NCBI GenBank assembly: GCA_964342385.1 | Contig: CAYFGP010000008.1 | Coordinates: 29,226 to 93,225 of the forward strand | Reading direction: 5' to 3' | Length of the DNA stretch: 64,000 nucleotides | Origin: Oceanospirillum sp964342385 | GTDB taxonomy: Bacteria; Pseudomonadota; Gammaproteobacteria; Pseudomonadales; Halomonadaceae | Shown here: one piece after another, positions 17,396 through 26,262 of the stretch | How the letters are laid out: each line of letters starts with the position of its first letter | Position numbering within the stretch: position 1 is the stretch's first letter | The notes under the pieces: model-generated | Databases searched by the model: none | Told to the model about the DNA's origin: nothing | Seen by the model: the letters and a program-made list of their open reading frames with translations, nothing else | Position numbers and translations under genes: made by a program

Positions 17396-18490
17396 ATGAG
17401 CACCGCACTTAACCATTTTGTCAGCTTTCAGAATGTGCAAAAAACCTACGATGGCGACAATCTGGTCGTCAAAAACTTTAATCTGGATATCGCTCAGGGT
17501 GAGTTTGTCACCATGCTTGGCCCCTCGGGTTCAGGTAAAACCACCTGTCTGATGATGCTGGCCGGTTTTGAAACCGCTACCCACGGCGAGATCTTTGTCG
17601 ATGGCACCCCGGTCAATAATCTCGCACCCCATAAGCGGGATATCGGCATGGTGTTTCAGAACTACGCCCTTTTCCCTCATATGACCATCGCGGAGAACCT
17701 GGCCTTCCCACTGCAAGTACGCAAACTGCCTCAGTCCGTTATCGAAGAGAAGGTAAAAAAAGCGCTGGATATGATCGAACTACCGCAAGTGGCAGGCCGC
17801 CGTCCCGGCCAGCTATCCGGTGGCCAGCAACAGCGTGTCGCCCTGGCACGGGCACTGGTATTTGAACCCAAGTTGGTACTGATGGATGAGCCTCTGGGTG
17901 CATTGGATAAACAGCTGCGCGAACAGATGCAGTATGAGATCAAACACCTACACGAAAAAATCGGTATCACCGTACTCTATGTCACCCACGATCAGACCGA
18001 AGCCCTCACCATGTCGGATCGTATTGCGGTCTTTAATGAAGGTGTCGTACAGCAACTGGCCTCGCCAACTGAGCTGTATGAAAAACCGGCGAATTCCTTT
18101 GTTGCCCAGTTTATTGGCGAAAATAATAAACTGCCGGGCAAGGTGGCTCAGCTGGATAAAGAGCTCTGCGCGGTTAATGTTGGTAGTCAGCAGGTACGTG
18201 CTCTGCCGGTGAACATCTCCGCTAACGGTGACCACACCACCCTATCGATCCGCCCCGAGCGCATTATGCTCAACCCCTCTGAAAGCCAGTGTGATAACCG
18301 CTTTGATGCCGAAATTCTGGAGATGATATACCACGGTGATCACCTGCGTACCCGTGTGCAACTGATGGATCGAGACGACTTTATTATCAAGGTGCCCAAT
18401 GCCTCGGATCATATGGAGATTCGCACCGGGGATCGCGTTACTGTGGGCTGGCAGAGTCAGGATTGTCGGGCACTGGACGCTATCGCGTAG
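17396..18490 (+). CDS. ABC transporter ATP-binding protein, polyamine/opine type (PotA-like)
   Basis: A 364-aa cytoplasmic ATPase. Walker A is GPSGSGKTT, the Q-loop follows at VFQNYALFPH, the signature is LSGGQQQRVALARAL, and Walker B is LVLMDEPLGALD with the switch His in YVTHDQTEA. The C-terminal 120 residues are the TOBE-type regulatory domain (SIRPERIML). It is the first gene of an ATPase-permease-permease operon that lacks its own binding protein; the candidate is at 3320-4390. Confidence 0.9.
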   Translation: MSTALNHFVSFQNVQKTYDGDNLVVKNFNLDIAQGEFVTMLGPSGSGKTTCLMMLAGFETATHGEIFVDGTPVNNLAPHKRDIGMVFQNYALFPHMTIAENLAFPLQVRKLPQSVIEEKVKKALDMIELPQVAGRRPGQLSGGQQQRVALARALVFEPKLVLMDEPLGALDKQLREQMQYEIKHLHEKIGITVLYVTHDQTEALTMSDRIAVFNEGVVQQLASPTELYEKPANSFVAQFIGENNKLPGKVAQLDKELCAVNVGSQQVRALPVNISANGDHTTLSIRPERIMLNPSESQCDNRFDAEILEMIYHGDHLRTRVQLMDRDDFIIKVPNASDHMEIRTGDRVTVGWQSQDCRALDAIA

Positions 18491-18501
18491 GAGGACTGAC
18501 C

Positions 18502-19866
18502 ATGACACAAAACACCTCCAATGTGGCTCTAGTGGGTCCTGCTGCTATCGCTGAAAACCATATTAACAGTGGCTCAAATGACTCCAGCCCAGATAGTCAA
18601 AAGGCTCCTGAGCAGAGGATCCGCCAACAAAGCCTAAAACAACAACTGCAAAAGGCAGAGCGCCGTAACCGTATTCGAGCCTTTCTATTAGTCGTACCAC
18701 TGCTGCTATTTATCGGTATTACCTTTGTGCTGCCCATCAGCAATATGCTTTATCGCAGTATCGATAACCCGCTAATTTCTGAGAAACTGCCGCAAACCGT
18801 TAGCGCTCTGGAAGAGTGGCAGTTTGACGGTCTACCGCCAGAAAGTGCTTATCAGGCGCTGGCCCTGGAACTGGTCACCCTACATAACAATAAGGACCTG
18901 GCCAAGGTTGCCAGCCGACTTAATATTGAACAATCCGGTATGCGCAGCCTGATGACCCGCTCAGGCCGTAAGCTCAATAAGGCATTTAACTCAGGCACTG
19001 AGATTGCCAGCTATCCAGCCATTGAGGTGAAAGCTGCAGTCATCAAAGCAGATAAACGCTGGGGGCAGCAGAAATACTGGGCCAGTATCAAAAATCTGAG
19101 TGGTCGCTTCACCCTGAGCTACTATCTGGCTGCGCTTGATCTCAGATACGATGAAAACGGTGATATCGTTTCCCAGCCGGAAAACCGTCAGATCTATGTC
19201 CCTCTGCTGCTGAAAACCCTGGGTATGTCCCTGCTGATCACTGTCGTATGCCTGGTTCTGGGTTATCCCGTGGCTTATCTGCTGGCGACGCTGCCGGATC
19301 GTCACTCCAATCTGCTGATGATTATGGTGCTGCTTCCGTTCTGGACCTCGCTGCTAGTCCGCACCACCTCATGGATCGTATTGCTGCAAACGGAAGGTGT
19401 AGTGAATGATGTGCTGATCGCTTCGGGCCTGATCTCGGAAAGAATCCAGATGGTGCACAATATGTTTGGCACCGTGGTTGCCATGAGTCATATTCTGCTG
19501 CCGTTTATGATTCTGCCACTGTATAGCGTGATGAAAAGTATCTCGCCCAGCTATATGCGTGCCGCCCGCTCACTGGGTGCGACGCCTGCCCATGCCTTTA
19601 TCAAGGTTTATATGCCACAGACCCTACCGGGTATCGGAGCCGGAGCCCTGCTGACCTTTATTTTGTCCATCGGCTTCTATATCACTCCGGCATTGGTGGG
19701 TGGTCGCAGTGGTCAAATGATCTCCAACTTTATCGCTTATCACATGCAAACCTCTTTGAACTGGGGCATGGCCGCAGCCCTGGGTGGCATTCTGTTAGCC
19801 GTCGTACTGCTGCTGTATGTACTGTATAACCGCCTGGCCGGCATTAACACTCTGACTGCGAGGTAA
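18502..19866 (+). CDS. ABC transporter permease (PotB-like)
   Basis: A 454-aa inner-membrane permease. The first helix (LLVVPLLLFIGITFVLPISNMLYRS) is followed by about 135 periplasmic residues before the remaining helices begin near residue 240. The EAA loop, which contacts the ATPase, is seen at MRAARSLGATPAHAFIKVYMP. Such an enlarged first periplasmic loop is found in one branch of polyamine-type permeases. The ATG at 18502, preceded by GGAGGA, is 11 bp after the ATPase stop; an in-frame GTG at 18463 would overlap it and is rejected. Confidence 0.88.
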   Translation: MTQNTSNVALVGPAAIAENHINSGSNDSSPDSQKAPEQRIRQQSLKQQLQKAERRNRIRAFLLVVPLLLFIGITFVLPISNMLYRSIDNPLISEKLPQTVSALEEWQFDGLPPESAYQALALELVTLHNNKDLAKVASRLNIEQSGMRSLMTRSGRKLNKAFNSGTEIASYPAIEVKAAVIKADKRWGQQKYWASIKNLSGRFTLSYYLAALDLRYDENGDIVSQPENRQIYVPLLLKTLGMSLLITVVCLVLGYPVAYLLATLPDRHSNLLMIMVLLPFWTSLLVRTTSWIVLLQTEGVVNDVLIASGLISERIQMVHNMFGTVVAMSHILLPFMILPLYSVMKSISPSYMRAARSLGATPAHAFIKVYMPQTLPGIGAGALLTFILSIGFYITPALVGGRSGQMISNFIAYHMQTSLNWGMAAALGGILLAVVLLLYVLYNRLAGINTLTAR

Positions 19867-19871
19867 GCCCG

Positions 19872-20720
19872 ATGTCTTTACCCAGCTATTGCACTCCACT
19901 GGAAAAACTCGGCTTTTACACCTTCCGCTTCTTCTGTGCGGCGGTACTGCTATTTTTGATTATTCCGGTGCTGATCATTATCCCACTGTCCTTTAATGCC
20001 GAGCCCTACTTCTCCTTTACTGAGGGCATGTTAACCCTGAATCTGGAGGCATTTTCCCTGCGCTGGTATCAGGATATGGTGAGCAACCCCCAGTGGGTTA
20101 ACGCGCTGAAGAACAGTGTCGTAATCGCCACTGCTTCCACCTTTATTGCGACTACTCTCGGCACTGTGGCTGCACTGGGCCTGTCGCGCCACAATATGCC
20201 ACTGCGCAATCTGGTGATGGCGGTTCTGATCTCACCGATGATCGTACCTGTGATTATTGCCGCAGCCGGGATGTACTTCTTCTATACGGAGCTGAATCTG
20301 GCACAAACCTTCTGGGGCGTGATTCTGGCCCATGCGGTATTGGGCACACCGTTTGTGGTGATCACCGTTACGGCCACGTTGGCCGGATTCGATAACAGCC
20401 TGGTGCGGGCCGCTCATAATCTGGGTGCATCCCCCACCTATACCTTCTTTAAAGTCACCATGCCCCTGATTCGTCCCGGTGTGATCTCCGGCGGTTTGTT
20501 CTCCTTTGGTACATCGTTTGATGAAGTCGTTGTGGTGATGTTTATTACCAATGTGGAGCAACGCACCGTGCCCCGTCAGATGTGGTCCGGTATTCGTGAA
20601 CAGATCAGCCCGACGATTTTGGCCGTAGCAACACTATTAGTGGTTTTCTCGGTACTGCTGCTGATTGCCCTGGAACTGCTGCGCCGTCGTAATGCCAGAA
20701 TGCGAGGCATTCGAGAGTGA
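19872..20720 (+). CDS. ABC transporter permease (PotC-like)
   Basis: A 282-aa inner-membrane permease with six hydrophobic helices. The ATPase-contact loop is at VRAAHNLGASPTYTFFKVTMP. The gene starts 5 bp after the previous stop, so it is in the same operon and should form the second half of the channel. A strong terminator at 20850-20873 closes the operon. Confidence 0.88.
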   Translation: MSLPSYCTPLEKLGFYTFRFFCAAVLLFLIIPVLIIIPLSFNAEPYFSFTEGMLTLNLEAFSLRWYQDMVSNPQWVNALKNSVVIATASTFIATTLGTVAALGLSRHNMPLRNLVMAVLISPMIVPVIIAAAGMYFFYTELNLAQTFWGVILAHAVLGTPFVVITVTATLAGFDNSLVRAAHNLGASPTYTFFKVTMPLIRPGVISGGLFSFGTSFDEVVVVMFITNVEQRTVPRQMWSGIREQISPTILAVATLLVVFSVLLLIALELLRRRNARMRGIRE

Positions 20721-21079
20721 TAACCAAAAGACAGCTTGTTAAAAGAGATTAAACGGTGATCGTTAGAAGGAAATTGTTGCTGTAGCACTGTCGTTACACG
20801 TCGAGACCTCTGGTTTCATCAGGATCTCCATCACCTGCTTGCCAGAGTTGGCTGCCTTCGGGCAGCCTTTTTTGCACCAGTCCATCTGATATATGGATAT
20901 GACATAAGGCCATCATGACAGTAGCCGCTTATTATTCCAATCGAACCGTTGACCACCCAGTCTGTCATCTAGCTATGGCAAGGTTTCGTCCTAAAGCAAT
21001 TTTCTCATGCACTTGGATAAATGTTTTAAAGAATGTGTTTTCGATAGAGTGGGCTTAGATAGGATGAGGCACTGCGGTA
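20721..21079. other. Intergenic region with operon terminator
   Basis: The 359-bp gap holds the intrinsic terminator at 20850-20873. The rest, before the DUF4442 gene, has no recognised gene or repeat. Confidence 0.6.
20850..20873 (+). terminator. Rho-independent terminator of the ABC operon
   Basis: GGCTGCC-TTCG-GGCAGCC, a perfect 7-bp stem with a stable tetraloop, is followed by six T residues. Confidence 0.9.
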
Positions 21080-21595
21080 ATGAGATTTAGAGCATGGTTA
21101 TTAAAATGGGGTGTGAGTCTCTGGCCACCACTATTGGGCGCAGGGATTCGAGTTGAACAGCTGGACAGTGATTTTAAATTTGCTCGAGTGCGAATGAAAC
21201 TCCGCTGGTTTAACCAGAATCATATGGGCAAGCATTTTGGTGGCTCCCTTTATGCGATGACTGATCCCTTTTATGTCCTGATGGTATCGGAAAGGCTTGG
21301 TAAGGATTATGTAGTTTGGGACAAGACGGCGTCTATCGACTATATAAAACCCGGTGATTCTACTGTATGGGCTGAGTTTCGCTTGCCTCAGGGCTTTCTG
21401 GATAAAGTAAAAGCCAATACCCAAAATGGTGCGAAGTACCTGCCCGAATTTGATGTGTTGATTAAGAATGACTCAGGGGATGTGGTGGCGCGAGTTAAGA
21501 GAACCATCTATATCCGGCGCAAACAGAGCCTGCACAAGACTCAAGCTGCGCCGGAGAACAAACAAGGTCAGATAATAGACTCGGCCATATCCTGA
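21080..21595 (+). CDS. DUF4442 family protein (hotdog-fold, thioesterase-like)
   Basis: A 171-aa soluble protein. The central pattern NHMGKHFGGSLYAMTDPFYVLMV and the following IDYIKPGDSTVWAEFRLP match the DUF4442 group of hotdog-fold proteins, related to acyl-CoA thioesterases. The substrate is unknown. Its last 28 bp overlap the 3' end of the convergent ABC ATPase gene. The ATG at 21080 lacks a strong ribosome site (GATGAGGCACTGCGGTA precedes it). Confidence 0.75.
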   Translation: MRFRAWLLKWGVSLWPPLLGAGIRVEQLDSDFKFARVRMKLRWFNQNHMGKHFGGSLYAMTDPFYVLMVSERLGKDYVVWDKTASIDYIKPGDSTVWAEFRLPQGFLDKVKANTQNGAKYLPEFDVLIKNDSGDVVARVKRTIYIRRKQSLHKTQAAPENKQGQIIDSAIS

Positions 21596-22641
21596 TCGTG
21601 TTGTTTAAACAGAATCAGGTGATCCGCTTTTACCTGGATTCGAACTTCGTCACCTACAGCGTATTCCGCATGGCTGTTAAACAGGGACTCCACAATCAGG
21701 CCTGAAGGCAGTCTTAAACGATACAGAATAGAAGAACCGGCAAAGGTGGATTGTTCAACAATAGCTTTAATGCTGCCCTCCGGGCATTCCACAATATCAT
21801 CCGGGCGCAGCAAGACATCAACCTTGGTGCCGTCATCCCACGGATAAGCGCGATTGCCGGAAATTGGGCCAATTTCGGTATTCACACGGTCATGGCCTGA
21901 TAGCGTACCGGGAATAAAATAACCCTGACCGACAAAGTTCGCGACAAAGCGGTTACGGGGTTCGTGGTACAGATTATATGGCGTATCCCACTGCTGCAGA
22001 TGGCCCTGATTTAAAACACCGACATAATCCGCCATAGCAAAGGCTTCGGTTTGATCATGGGTCACCAGTACACCGCTGATACCCAGACTCTTCAGGATAC
22101 GGCGCACTTCCAAACCCAGGTGTTTTCTTAGTTCGAAATCCAGGTTGGAAAAAGGCTCATCCAACAGGATCATCTGTGGACGTGGCGCCAGTGCCCGCGC
22201 CAATGCTACCCTTTGCTGCTGACCACCAGACAGCTCATGGGGATAACGATCCACCAGCTCACGCATGCTGACAAGCTCCAGCATCTCCATGACTCGATCC
22301 TGCTGCTCACGCTTAGCCAACTTGCGCAGGCCAAAGGCGATATTTTCGCCAATGGTCAGATGAGGGAAGAGGGCATAATCCTGAAACACCATGCCGATAC
22401 GGCGCTCTTCCGGCTGTACCTGAGTGTCTGGCGCCGAGATCACATTGTCATTGAGTTTAATATTGCCCGCATAAACAGGGTCAAAGCCGGCAATCGTACG
22501 CAACAGGGTGGTTTTACCGCAGCCACTGGGGCCGAGCAAACAACAGATATCACCCTGGTTTAAGGAGAAAGAGATATCCTGAGTGATGACCAGTTGATCA
22601 TAGCGACACTCAATGCCTTCAACCTGGAGTAGCGTACTCAT
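21568..22641 (-). CDS. ABC transporter ATP-binding protein, iron(III)/FbpC-like, orphan
   Basis: A 357-aa ATPase with Walker A GPSGCGKTT, signature LSGGQQQRVALARAL, Walker B MILLDEPFSNLD and the switch His in VTHDQTEA. The sequence around GDICCLLGPSGCGK and the C-terminal TOBE-like part (LLRPDDIV) are typical of FbpC-type ferric or related importers. No permease or binding protein is adjacent, so partners must be elsewhere. The ATG at 22641 is chosen; the frame is open 17 codons further but only this start begins the family-like MSTLLQVEGI. Confidence 0.82.
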   Translation of the reverse strand: MSTLLQVEGIECRYDQLVITQDISFSLNQGDICCLLGPSGCGKTTLLRTIAGFDPVYAGNIKLNDNVISAPDTQVQPEERRIGMVFQDYALFPHLTIGENIAFGLRKLAKREQQDRVMEMLELVSMRELVDRYPHELSGGQQQRVALARALAPRPQMILLDEPFSNLDFELRKHLGLEVRRILKSLGISGVLVTHDQTEAFAMADYVGVLNQGHLQQWDTPYNLYHEPRNRFVANFVGQGYFIPGTLSGHDRVNTEIGPISGNRAYPWDDGTKVDVLLRPDDIVECPEGSIKAIVEQSTFAGSSILYRLRLPSGLIVESLFNSHAEYAVGDEVRIQVKADHLILFKQHDQDMAESII

Positions 22642-22691
22642 AAATGGGGTCCTTGTTTCTGTTCTATAGCGACAATACAAACTTACGGCCA

Positions 22692-22725
22692 CAAAAAAAC
22701 CCAGCTATAAGCTGGGCCTTTTTAA
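22692..22725 (-). terminator. Terminator of argF
   Basis: CCCAGCT at 22700-22706 pairs with AGCTGGG at 22710-22716; on the minus strand the hairpin is followed by seven T residues and on the plus strand by five, so it may work in both directions. It lies 30 bp after the argF stop. Confidence 0.88.
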
Positions 22726-22746
22726 TACCTTACATGCTTATCACGA

Positions 22747-23661
22747 CTAATTCTCAATTCTGCCTAGAATCAGGAATTCAAGCAAGGCTTTCTGTGCATG
22801 TAAACGGTTACCCGCTTCCTGCCATACTACGGAACGCTCATCGTCCAGCATATCTTCGCTGATCTCTTCACCACGGTGTGCAGGTAAACAGTGCATAAAC
22901 AGCGCATCAGAAGCAGCGGTATTCATCAGAGCAGGGCTGATCTGATAACCGGCAAAGGCTTTTTCACGCTCAGCCTGTTCCTCTTCCTGGCCCATAGAGG
23001 CCCAAACATCGGTCACAACCAGGTGAGAATCTTTAACCGCTTCTTCTGGTGTACGTACCAGAGTAATACGATCTTTGTTGGCTTCCATCAGTTCTGGCAT
23101 AGGGTCGAAACCCTCTGGGCAAGCGATATTCAGATGGAAGTCAAACTGACGTGCTGCATTAATATAGGAGTGGCACATATTGTTGCCATCACCAATCCAA
23201 GCCACAGTCTTGCCTTTGATGCTGCCGCGCAGCTCAACAAAGGTCTGTACGTCGGCCAGCAGCTGACATGGGTGATAATCATCGGTTAGTGCATTAATAA
23301 CCGGGATACTGGAGTATTCAGCAAAGCGCTCAACTGTCGCATGATCGAAGGTTCGGATCATCACCGCATCAATCATTTCGGACAATACACGTGCACTGTC
23401 TTCTACCGGCTCACCGCGACCCAGTTGGGTGTCGCGAGAGGACAGAAAGATGGCACTGCCACCGAATTGAGTCATGCCGGCCTCAAAAGAGACACGGGTA
23501 CGGGTCGATGATTTTTCAAAAATCATACCCAACACTTTGTTTTTCAGGGGCTCGTAGATCTCCCCTGCTTTCAGGCCTTTTTTAATAGTAATAGCCCGGT
23601 CAATCACATAATCCAGTTCATCTGGCGTCAAATCCAGAAGGGTTAAAAAATGTCTTGCCAT
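22747..23661 (-). CDS. argF: Ornithine carbamoyltransferase
   Basis: A 304-aa cytoplasmic enzyme that makes citrulline from ornithine and carbamoyl phosphate in arginine biosynthesis. The carbamoyl-phosphate site is SSTRTR, with HPCQ next, and the ornithine site has DGNNMCHS and HCLPAHRGEE. The length is normal for the anabolic enzyme. A perfect 29-nt palindrome at 23680-23708 lies in its leader, about 18 bp from the ATG, and may affect expression. argG is 4 kb away on the opposite strand. Confidence 0.95.
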   Translation of the reverse strand: MARHFLTLLDLTPDELDYVIDRAITIKKGLKAGEIYEPLKNKVLGMIFEKSSTRTRVSFEAGMTQFGGSAIFLSSRDTQLGRGEPVEDSARVLSEMIDAVMIRTFDHATVERFAEYSSIPVINALTDDYHPCQLLADVQTFVELRGSIKGKTVAWIGDGNNMCHSYINAARQFDFHLNIACPEGFDPMPELMEANKDRITLVRTPEEAVKDSHLVVTDVWASMGQEEEQAEREKAFAGYQISPALMNTAASDALFMHCLPAHRGEEISEDMLDDERSVVWQEAGNRLHAQKALLEFLILGRIEN

Positions 23662-23679
23662 GATATTTCCCTGAAATAG

Positions 23680-23708
23680 AAACGGCAGCTTAAAATAAGC
23701 TGCCGTTT
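23680..23708. promoter_or_regulatory. Perfect palindrome in the argF leader
   Basis: AAACGGCAGCTTA and TAAGCTGCCGTTT are perfect 13-nt arms around AAA, directly upstream of argF. On the minus strand the hairpin is followed by a mixed T/C/A tract, TCTATTTC, so it is either a weak attenuator or a terminator for the opposite strand. The argF-grxD gap contains no gene. Confidence 0.6.
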
Positions 23709-23920
23709 CGGGACCAAAAAATCAAAGCTATAGATAAATAGTTAGGCTGTCAACGACAATTCTATGAACATGCGGCCAAACCTGTCTTTTACAGGCAAAA
23801 TTAAACGAAAGGAGAAGGTCGCTGAAAGACAAGTAGTGAAAAAAGTTAGTTCTCACCCTTGAATTCCCACCATTAAGACTTCATTTTTCTGATAAGCACG
23901 TTAAAATTGACCATATTACT

Positions 23921-23946
23921 CGGTTAATATCCTTAACCGGTTTTTG
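23921..23946 (+). terminator. Hairpin with T-run before grxD
   Basis: CGGTTAA at 23921-23927 pairs with TTAACCG at 23933-23939, then GTTTTTG. It resembles an intrinsic terminator and ends 24 bp before the grxD start, so it may attenuate grxD or insulate it. Confidence 0.5.
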
Positions 23947-23969
23947 CCGTTATATCAAAGGGTTCAATA

Positions 23970-24299
23970 ATGAGCACAACCATCGATACCATCAAAGAAC
24001 AGATTAGCAACAATCCGATCCTGCTGTACATGAAGGGTAACCCTCAAATGCCTCAGTGTGGTTTCTCCTCTCAGGCAGTACAGGCGCTGATGGCGTGTGG
24101 TGAGAAATTTGCCTTTGTAAACATTCTGGATAACCCAGATATCCGTGCTGAACTGCCTAAGTACGCGAATTGGCCAACCTTCCCTCAGCTATGGGTTAAC
24201 GGTGAGCTGGTGGGTGGTTGTGACATCATCGTAGAGATGTACCAATCCGGTGAACTGCAGACGCTGATTACTGAAGCATCTGCTAACGCGGCATCCTGA
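23970..24299 (+). CDS. grxD: Monothiol glutaredoxin, Grx4 family
   Basis: A 109-aa protein with the monothiol active site CGFS in MPQCGFSSQAVQAL and the glutathione-binding pattern WPTFPQLWVNGELVGGCDI. Such proteins bind and deliver a [2Fe-2S] cluster with glutathione and BolA partners in the cytoplasm. It lies 181 bp before a peroxiredoxin gene, which fits a redox-related neighbourhood but has its own promoter between them. Confidence 0.93.
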   Translation: MSTTIDTIKEQISNNPILLYMKGNPQMPQCGFSSQAVQALMACGEKFAFVNILDNPDIRAELPKYANWPTFPQLWVNGELVGGCDIIVEMYQSGELQTLITEASANAAS

Positions 24300-24367
24300 T
24301 TTTCTGAGGGTTAATGACGCGTTACTTAATATGCTAAATTAATCCTCAACAAATTAGACTAACTGGC

Positions 24368-24373
24368 TATAAT
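24368..24373 (+). promoter_or_regulatory. Likely -10 element of the peroxiredoxin promoter
   Basis: TATAAT matches the sigma-70 -10 consensus exactly, 107 bp before the peroxiredoxin ATG. No good -35 is visible at the normal spacing, so an activator may be needed. Just downstream, GGGTTTC (24378-24384) and GAAACCC (24394-24400) form a leader hairpin. Confidence 0.5.
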
Positions 24374-24480
24374 TGAGGGGTTTCTAAAGCATGGAAACCC
24401 AGTTTATCTCTGGTTAGTTTATCGGCGCAGTGCCGAAACTAATTTTACTGTGAACTACCCCAATGATTGGAGAATGACAA

Positions 24481-25083
24481 ATGGGCGTATTGGTTGGAAA
24501 GAAAGCTCCTGATTTTAATGCAGCAGCAGTTCTGGGCAACGGCGAAATTGTTGATAACTACAACCTGACCGAAGCGCTGAAAGGCAAATACGGTCTGGTA
24601 TTTTTCTACCCTCTGGACTTCACCTTCGTATGCCCATCCGAGCTGATCGCTCTGGATCACCGCATGGAAGAGTTCCAAGCACGTAACGTTGAAGTAGTAG
24701 CTGTATCTATCGATTCTCAGTTCTCTCACAACGCATGGCGTAACACTCCGATCAACGAAGGTGGTATCGGTCCTGTTAAGTACACTCTGGTTGCTGACGT
24801 TAAGCACGAAATCTGCCAGGCATACGACGTTGAGCACGATGCAGGTGTTGCATTCCGTGGCGCATTCCTGATCGACCAGGAAGGTAACGTACGTTCTCAA
24901 ATCGTTAACGATCTGCCTCTGGGTCGTAACATGGACGAGCTGCTGCGTCTGGTTGACGCTCTGCAATTCACCGAAGAGCACGGTGAAGTATGTCCAGCTG
25001 GCTGGAACAAAGGTGACAAAGGTATGACTGCTTCTCCAGACGGCGTTGCTGCTTACCTGAGCGAAGAGTCTGACAAGCTGTAA
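24481..25083 (+). CDS. 2-Cys peroxiredoxin (AhpC/Prx1 type)
   Basis: A 200-aa thiol peroxidase. The peroxidatic cysteine is in DFTFVCPSE near residue 50 and the resolving cysteine in GEVCPAGW near residue 171; the GG(I/L)G and YF-type C-terminal features of robust versus sensitive forms are only partly present (GGIG is seen). It reduces hydrogen peroxide and organic peroxides with thioredoxin or AhpF. GGAGA precedes the ATG. Codon use is strongly biased, as in highly expressed genes. A bidirectional terminator follows. Confidence 0.93.
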   Translation: MGVLVGKKAPDFNAAAVLGNGEIVDNYNLTEALKGKYGLVFFYPLDFTFVCPSELIALDHRMEEFQARNVEVVAVSIDSQFSHNAWRNTPINEGGIGPVKYTLVADVKHEICQAYDVEHDAGVAFRGAFLIDQEGNVRSQIVNDLPLGRNMDELLRLVDALQFTEEHGEVCPAGWNKGDKGMTASPDGVAAYLSEESDKL

Positions 25084-25192
25084 TTTCTGTTTATAAGCAG
25101 AATTAACTCTTTTTGACTTAGGGTTGTTAGCAGGATTTGAGTGAGACGGCTTTTAGGCCGGATAGATTTTAAATCACTGCAGCAACCCACAA

Positions 25193-25241
25193 AAAAGCCC
25201 GATATTGTTTTTGGTTTTTAACCATACAATATCGGGCTTTT
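25193..25241. terminator. Bidirectional terminator between peroxiredoxin and rnt
   Basis: AAAAGCCCGATATTGT at 25193-25208 pairs perfectly with ACAATATCGGGCTTTT at 25226-25241. T-runs occur on both strands between two convergent genes. Confidence 0.9.
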
Positions 25242-25291
25242 CTATTTATAAGCTATCCGAGTTATGAGATATCCGAGCTTAGACGAGATAA

Positions 25292-25978
25292 TCAATCTCT
25301 TAGACGATGCTGTTCCTGCGCTGCCAGCTCCCAGCCACCCAGCTCTTTCCAGCGATTGACAATCGCACAGAATAGCTCAGCGGTTTTCTCTGTATCATAA
25401 CGGGCCGAGTGCGCCTGACTGTTATCAAACTCAATACCTGCGACTTTACACGCCTTCGCCAGTACCGTTTGACCATAAGCTAAGCCAGACAGTGTCGCCG
25501 TATCAAAGCTGGAAAACGGATGGAAAGGATTGCGCTTAATACCACTGCGCTCTGCTGCAGCATTTAGAAAACCCTGATCAAAACTGGCATTATGTCCCAC
25601 CAGCACTGCACGGGTGCAATCAAATTCTTTTAAGGCTTTCCGTACCGGCTTGAAAATCTCACCCAGCGCCTGCTGTTCGCTTTTTGCCATGCTTTTGCGA
25701 ATCGGGTTATCCAGATCAATCTTGGTGAACTCCAACGCTGCCTGCTCAATATTGGCACCTTCAAAAGGCTCCACATGGCATGAGTAGGTGTTGTAGGGGT
25801 GTAGATAACCGTTTTCATCCATGGTTAACGTAACCGCAGCGATCTCCAGAAGCGCGTCGGTTTTAGCGTTAAAGCCTGCTGTTTCCACGTCTACGACGAC
25901 AGGCAGAAAGCCCCGAAACCGGTATGCAAGCGGGTGTTTTTCATAGTAGAAATCCGCTTCAGAGGAAAAAGATTCCAA
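25292..25978 (-). CDS. rnt: Ribonuclease T
   Basis: A DEDDh 3'-5' exoribonuclease that trims tRNA and other stable RNA ends. The acidic motifs are VDVETAGF (ExoI), GHNASFDQGFL (ExoII) and HSARYDTEKTAELF (ExoIII, with the catalytic His). The sequence RFRGFLPVVVDVETAGFN is the characteristic RNase T opening. The frame is open upstream to 26080, but that part is encoded by the 18-bp tandem repeats at 26001-26078 and yields a low-complexity leader; the TTG at 25978 with GGGAG 9 bases upstream gives a normal-length 228-aa protein and is preferred, though an ATG at 26026 cannot be excluded. Confidence 0.88.
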   Translation of the reverse strand: MESFSSEADFYYEKHPLAYRFRGFLPVVVDVETAGFNAKTDALLEIAAVTLTMDENGYLHPYNTYSCHVEPFEGANIEQAALEFTKIDLDNPIRKSMAKSEQQALGEIFKPVRKALKEFDCTRAVLVGHNASFDQGFLNAAAERSGIKRNPFHPFSSFDTATLSGLAYGQTVLAKACKVAGIEFDNSQAHSARYDTEKTAELFCAIVNRWKELGGWELAAQEQHRLRD

Positions 25979-26000
25979 GGCTTTTTGCTCCCTTAAACTA

Positions 26001-26078
26001 TTTAACAAAAGCGTTAACAAAAACATTTTAACAAAAGCGTTAACACATTTAACAAAGAGCGTTAGTAAAAGCGTTAAC
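26001..26078. repeat. Short tandem repeats upstream of rnt
   Basis: TTTAACAAAAGCGTTAAC occurs at 26001-26018 and 26027-26044, with a diverged copy at 26048-26065 and a partial one at 26065-26078. Each copy contains TTAAC / GTTAA arms, so it is also palindromic. They cover the likely promoter and leader of rnt. Confidence 0.7.
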
Positions 26079-26262
26079 ATAAATGTTCAACTCGCTAAGC
26101 TCACATTGAGTCAAGCCGTAGAGTACGAACGTAAAATAAATACTTCAGCGGCAGATGGTAACTGATTCAAAAACACCTTCATAGGTTCTCGTGCTTAAAG
26201 TTTTGAGTTTGCCGGTGGAAGTGGCAAAATAGAGCTCTTACGAATCAAGGAGATCCGGGTCA

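Noticed and set aside
17170..17403. 77-codon minus-strand hydrophobic ORF before the ABC ATPase
   Set aside because: It starts within the ATPase gene start region and spans the hairpins; no ribosome site. A real small membrane protein cannot be fully excluded.
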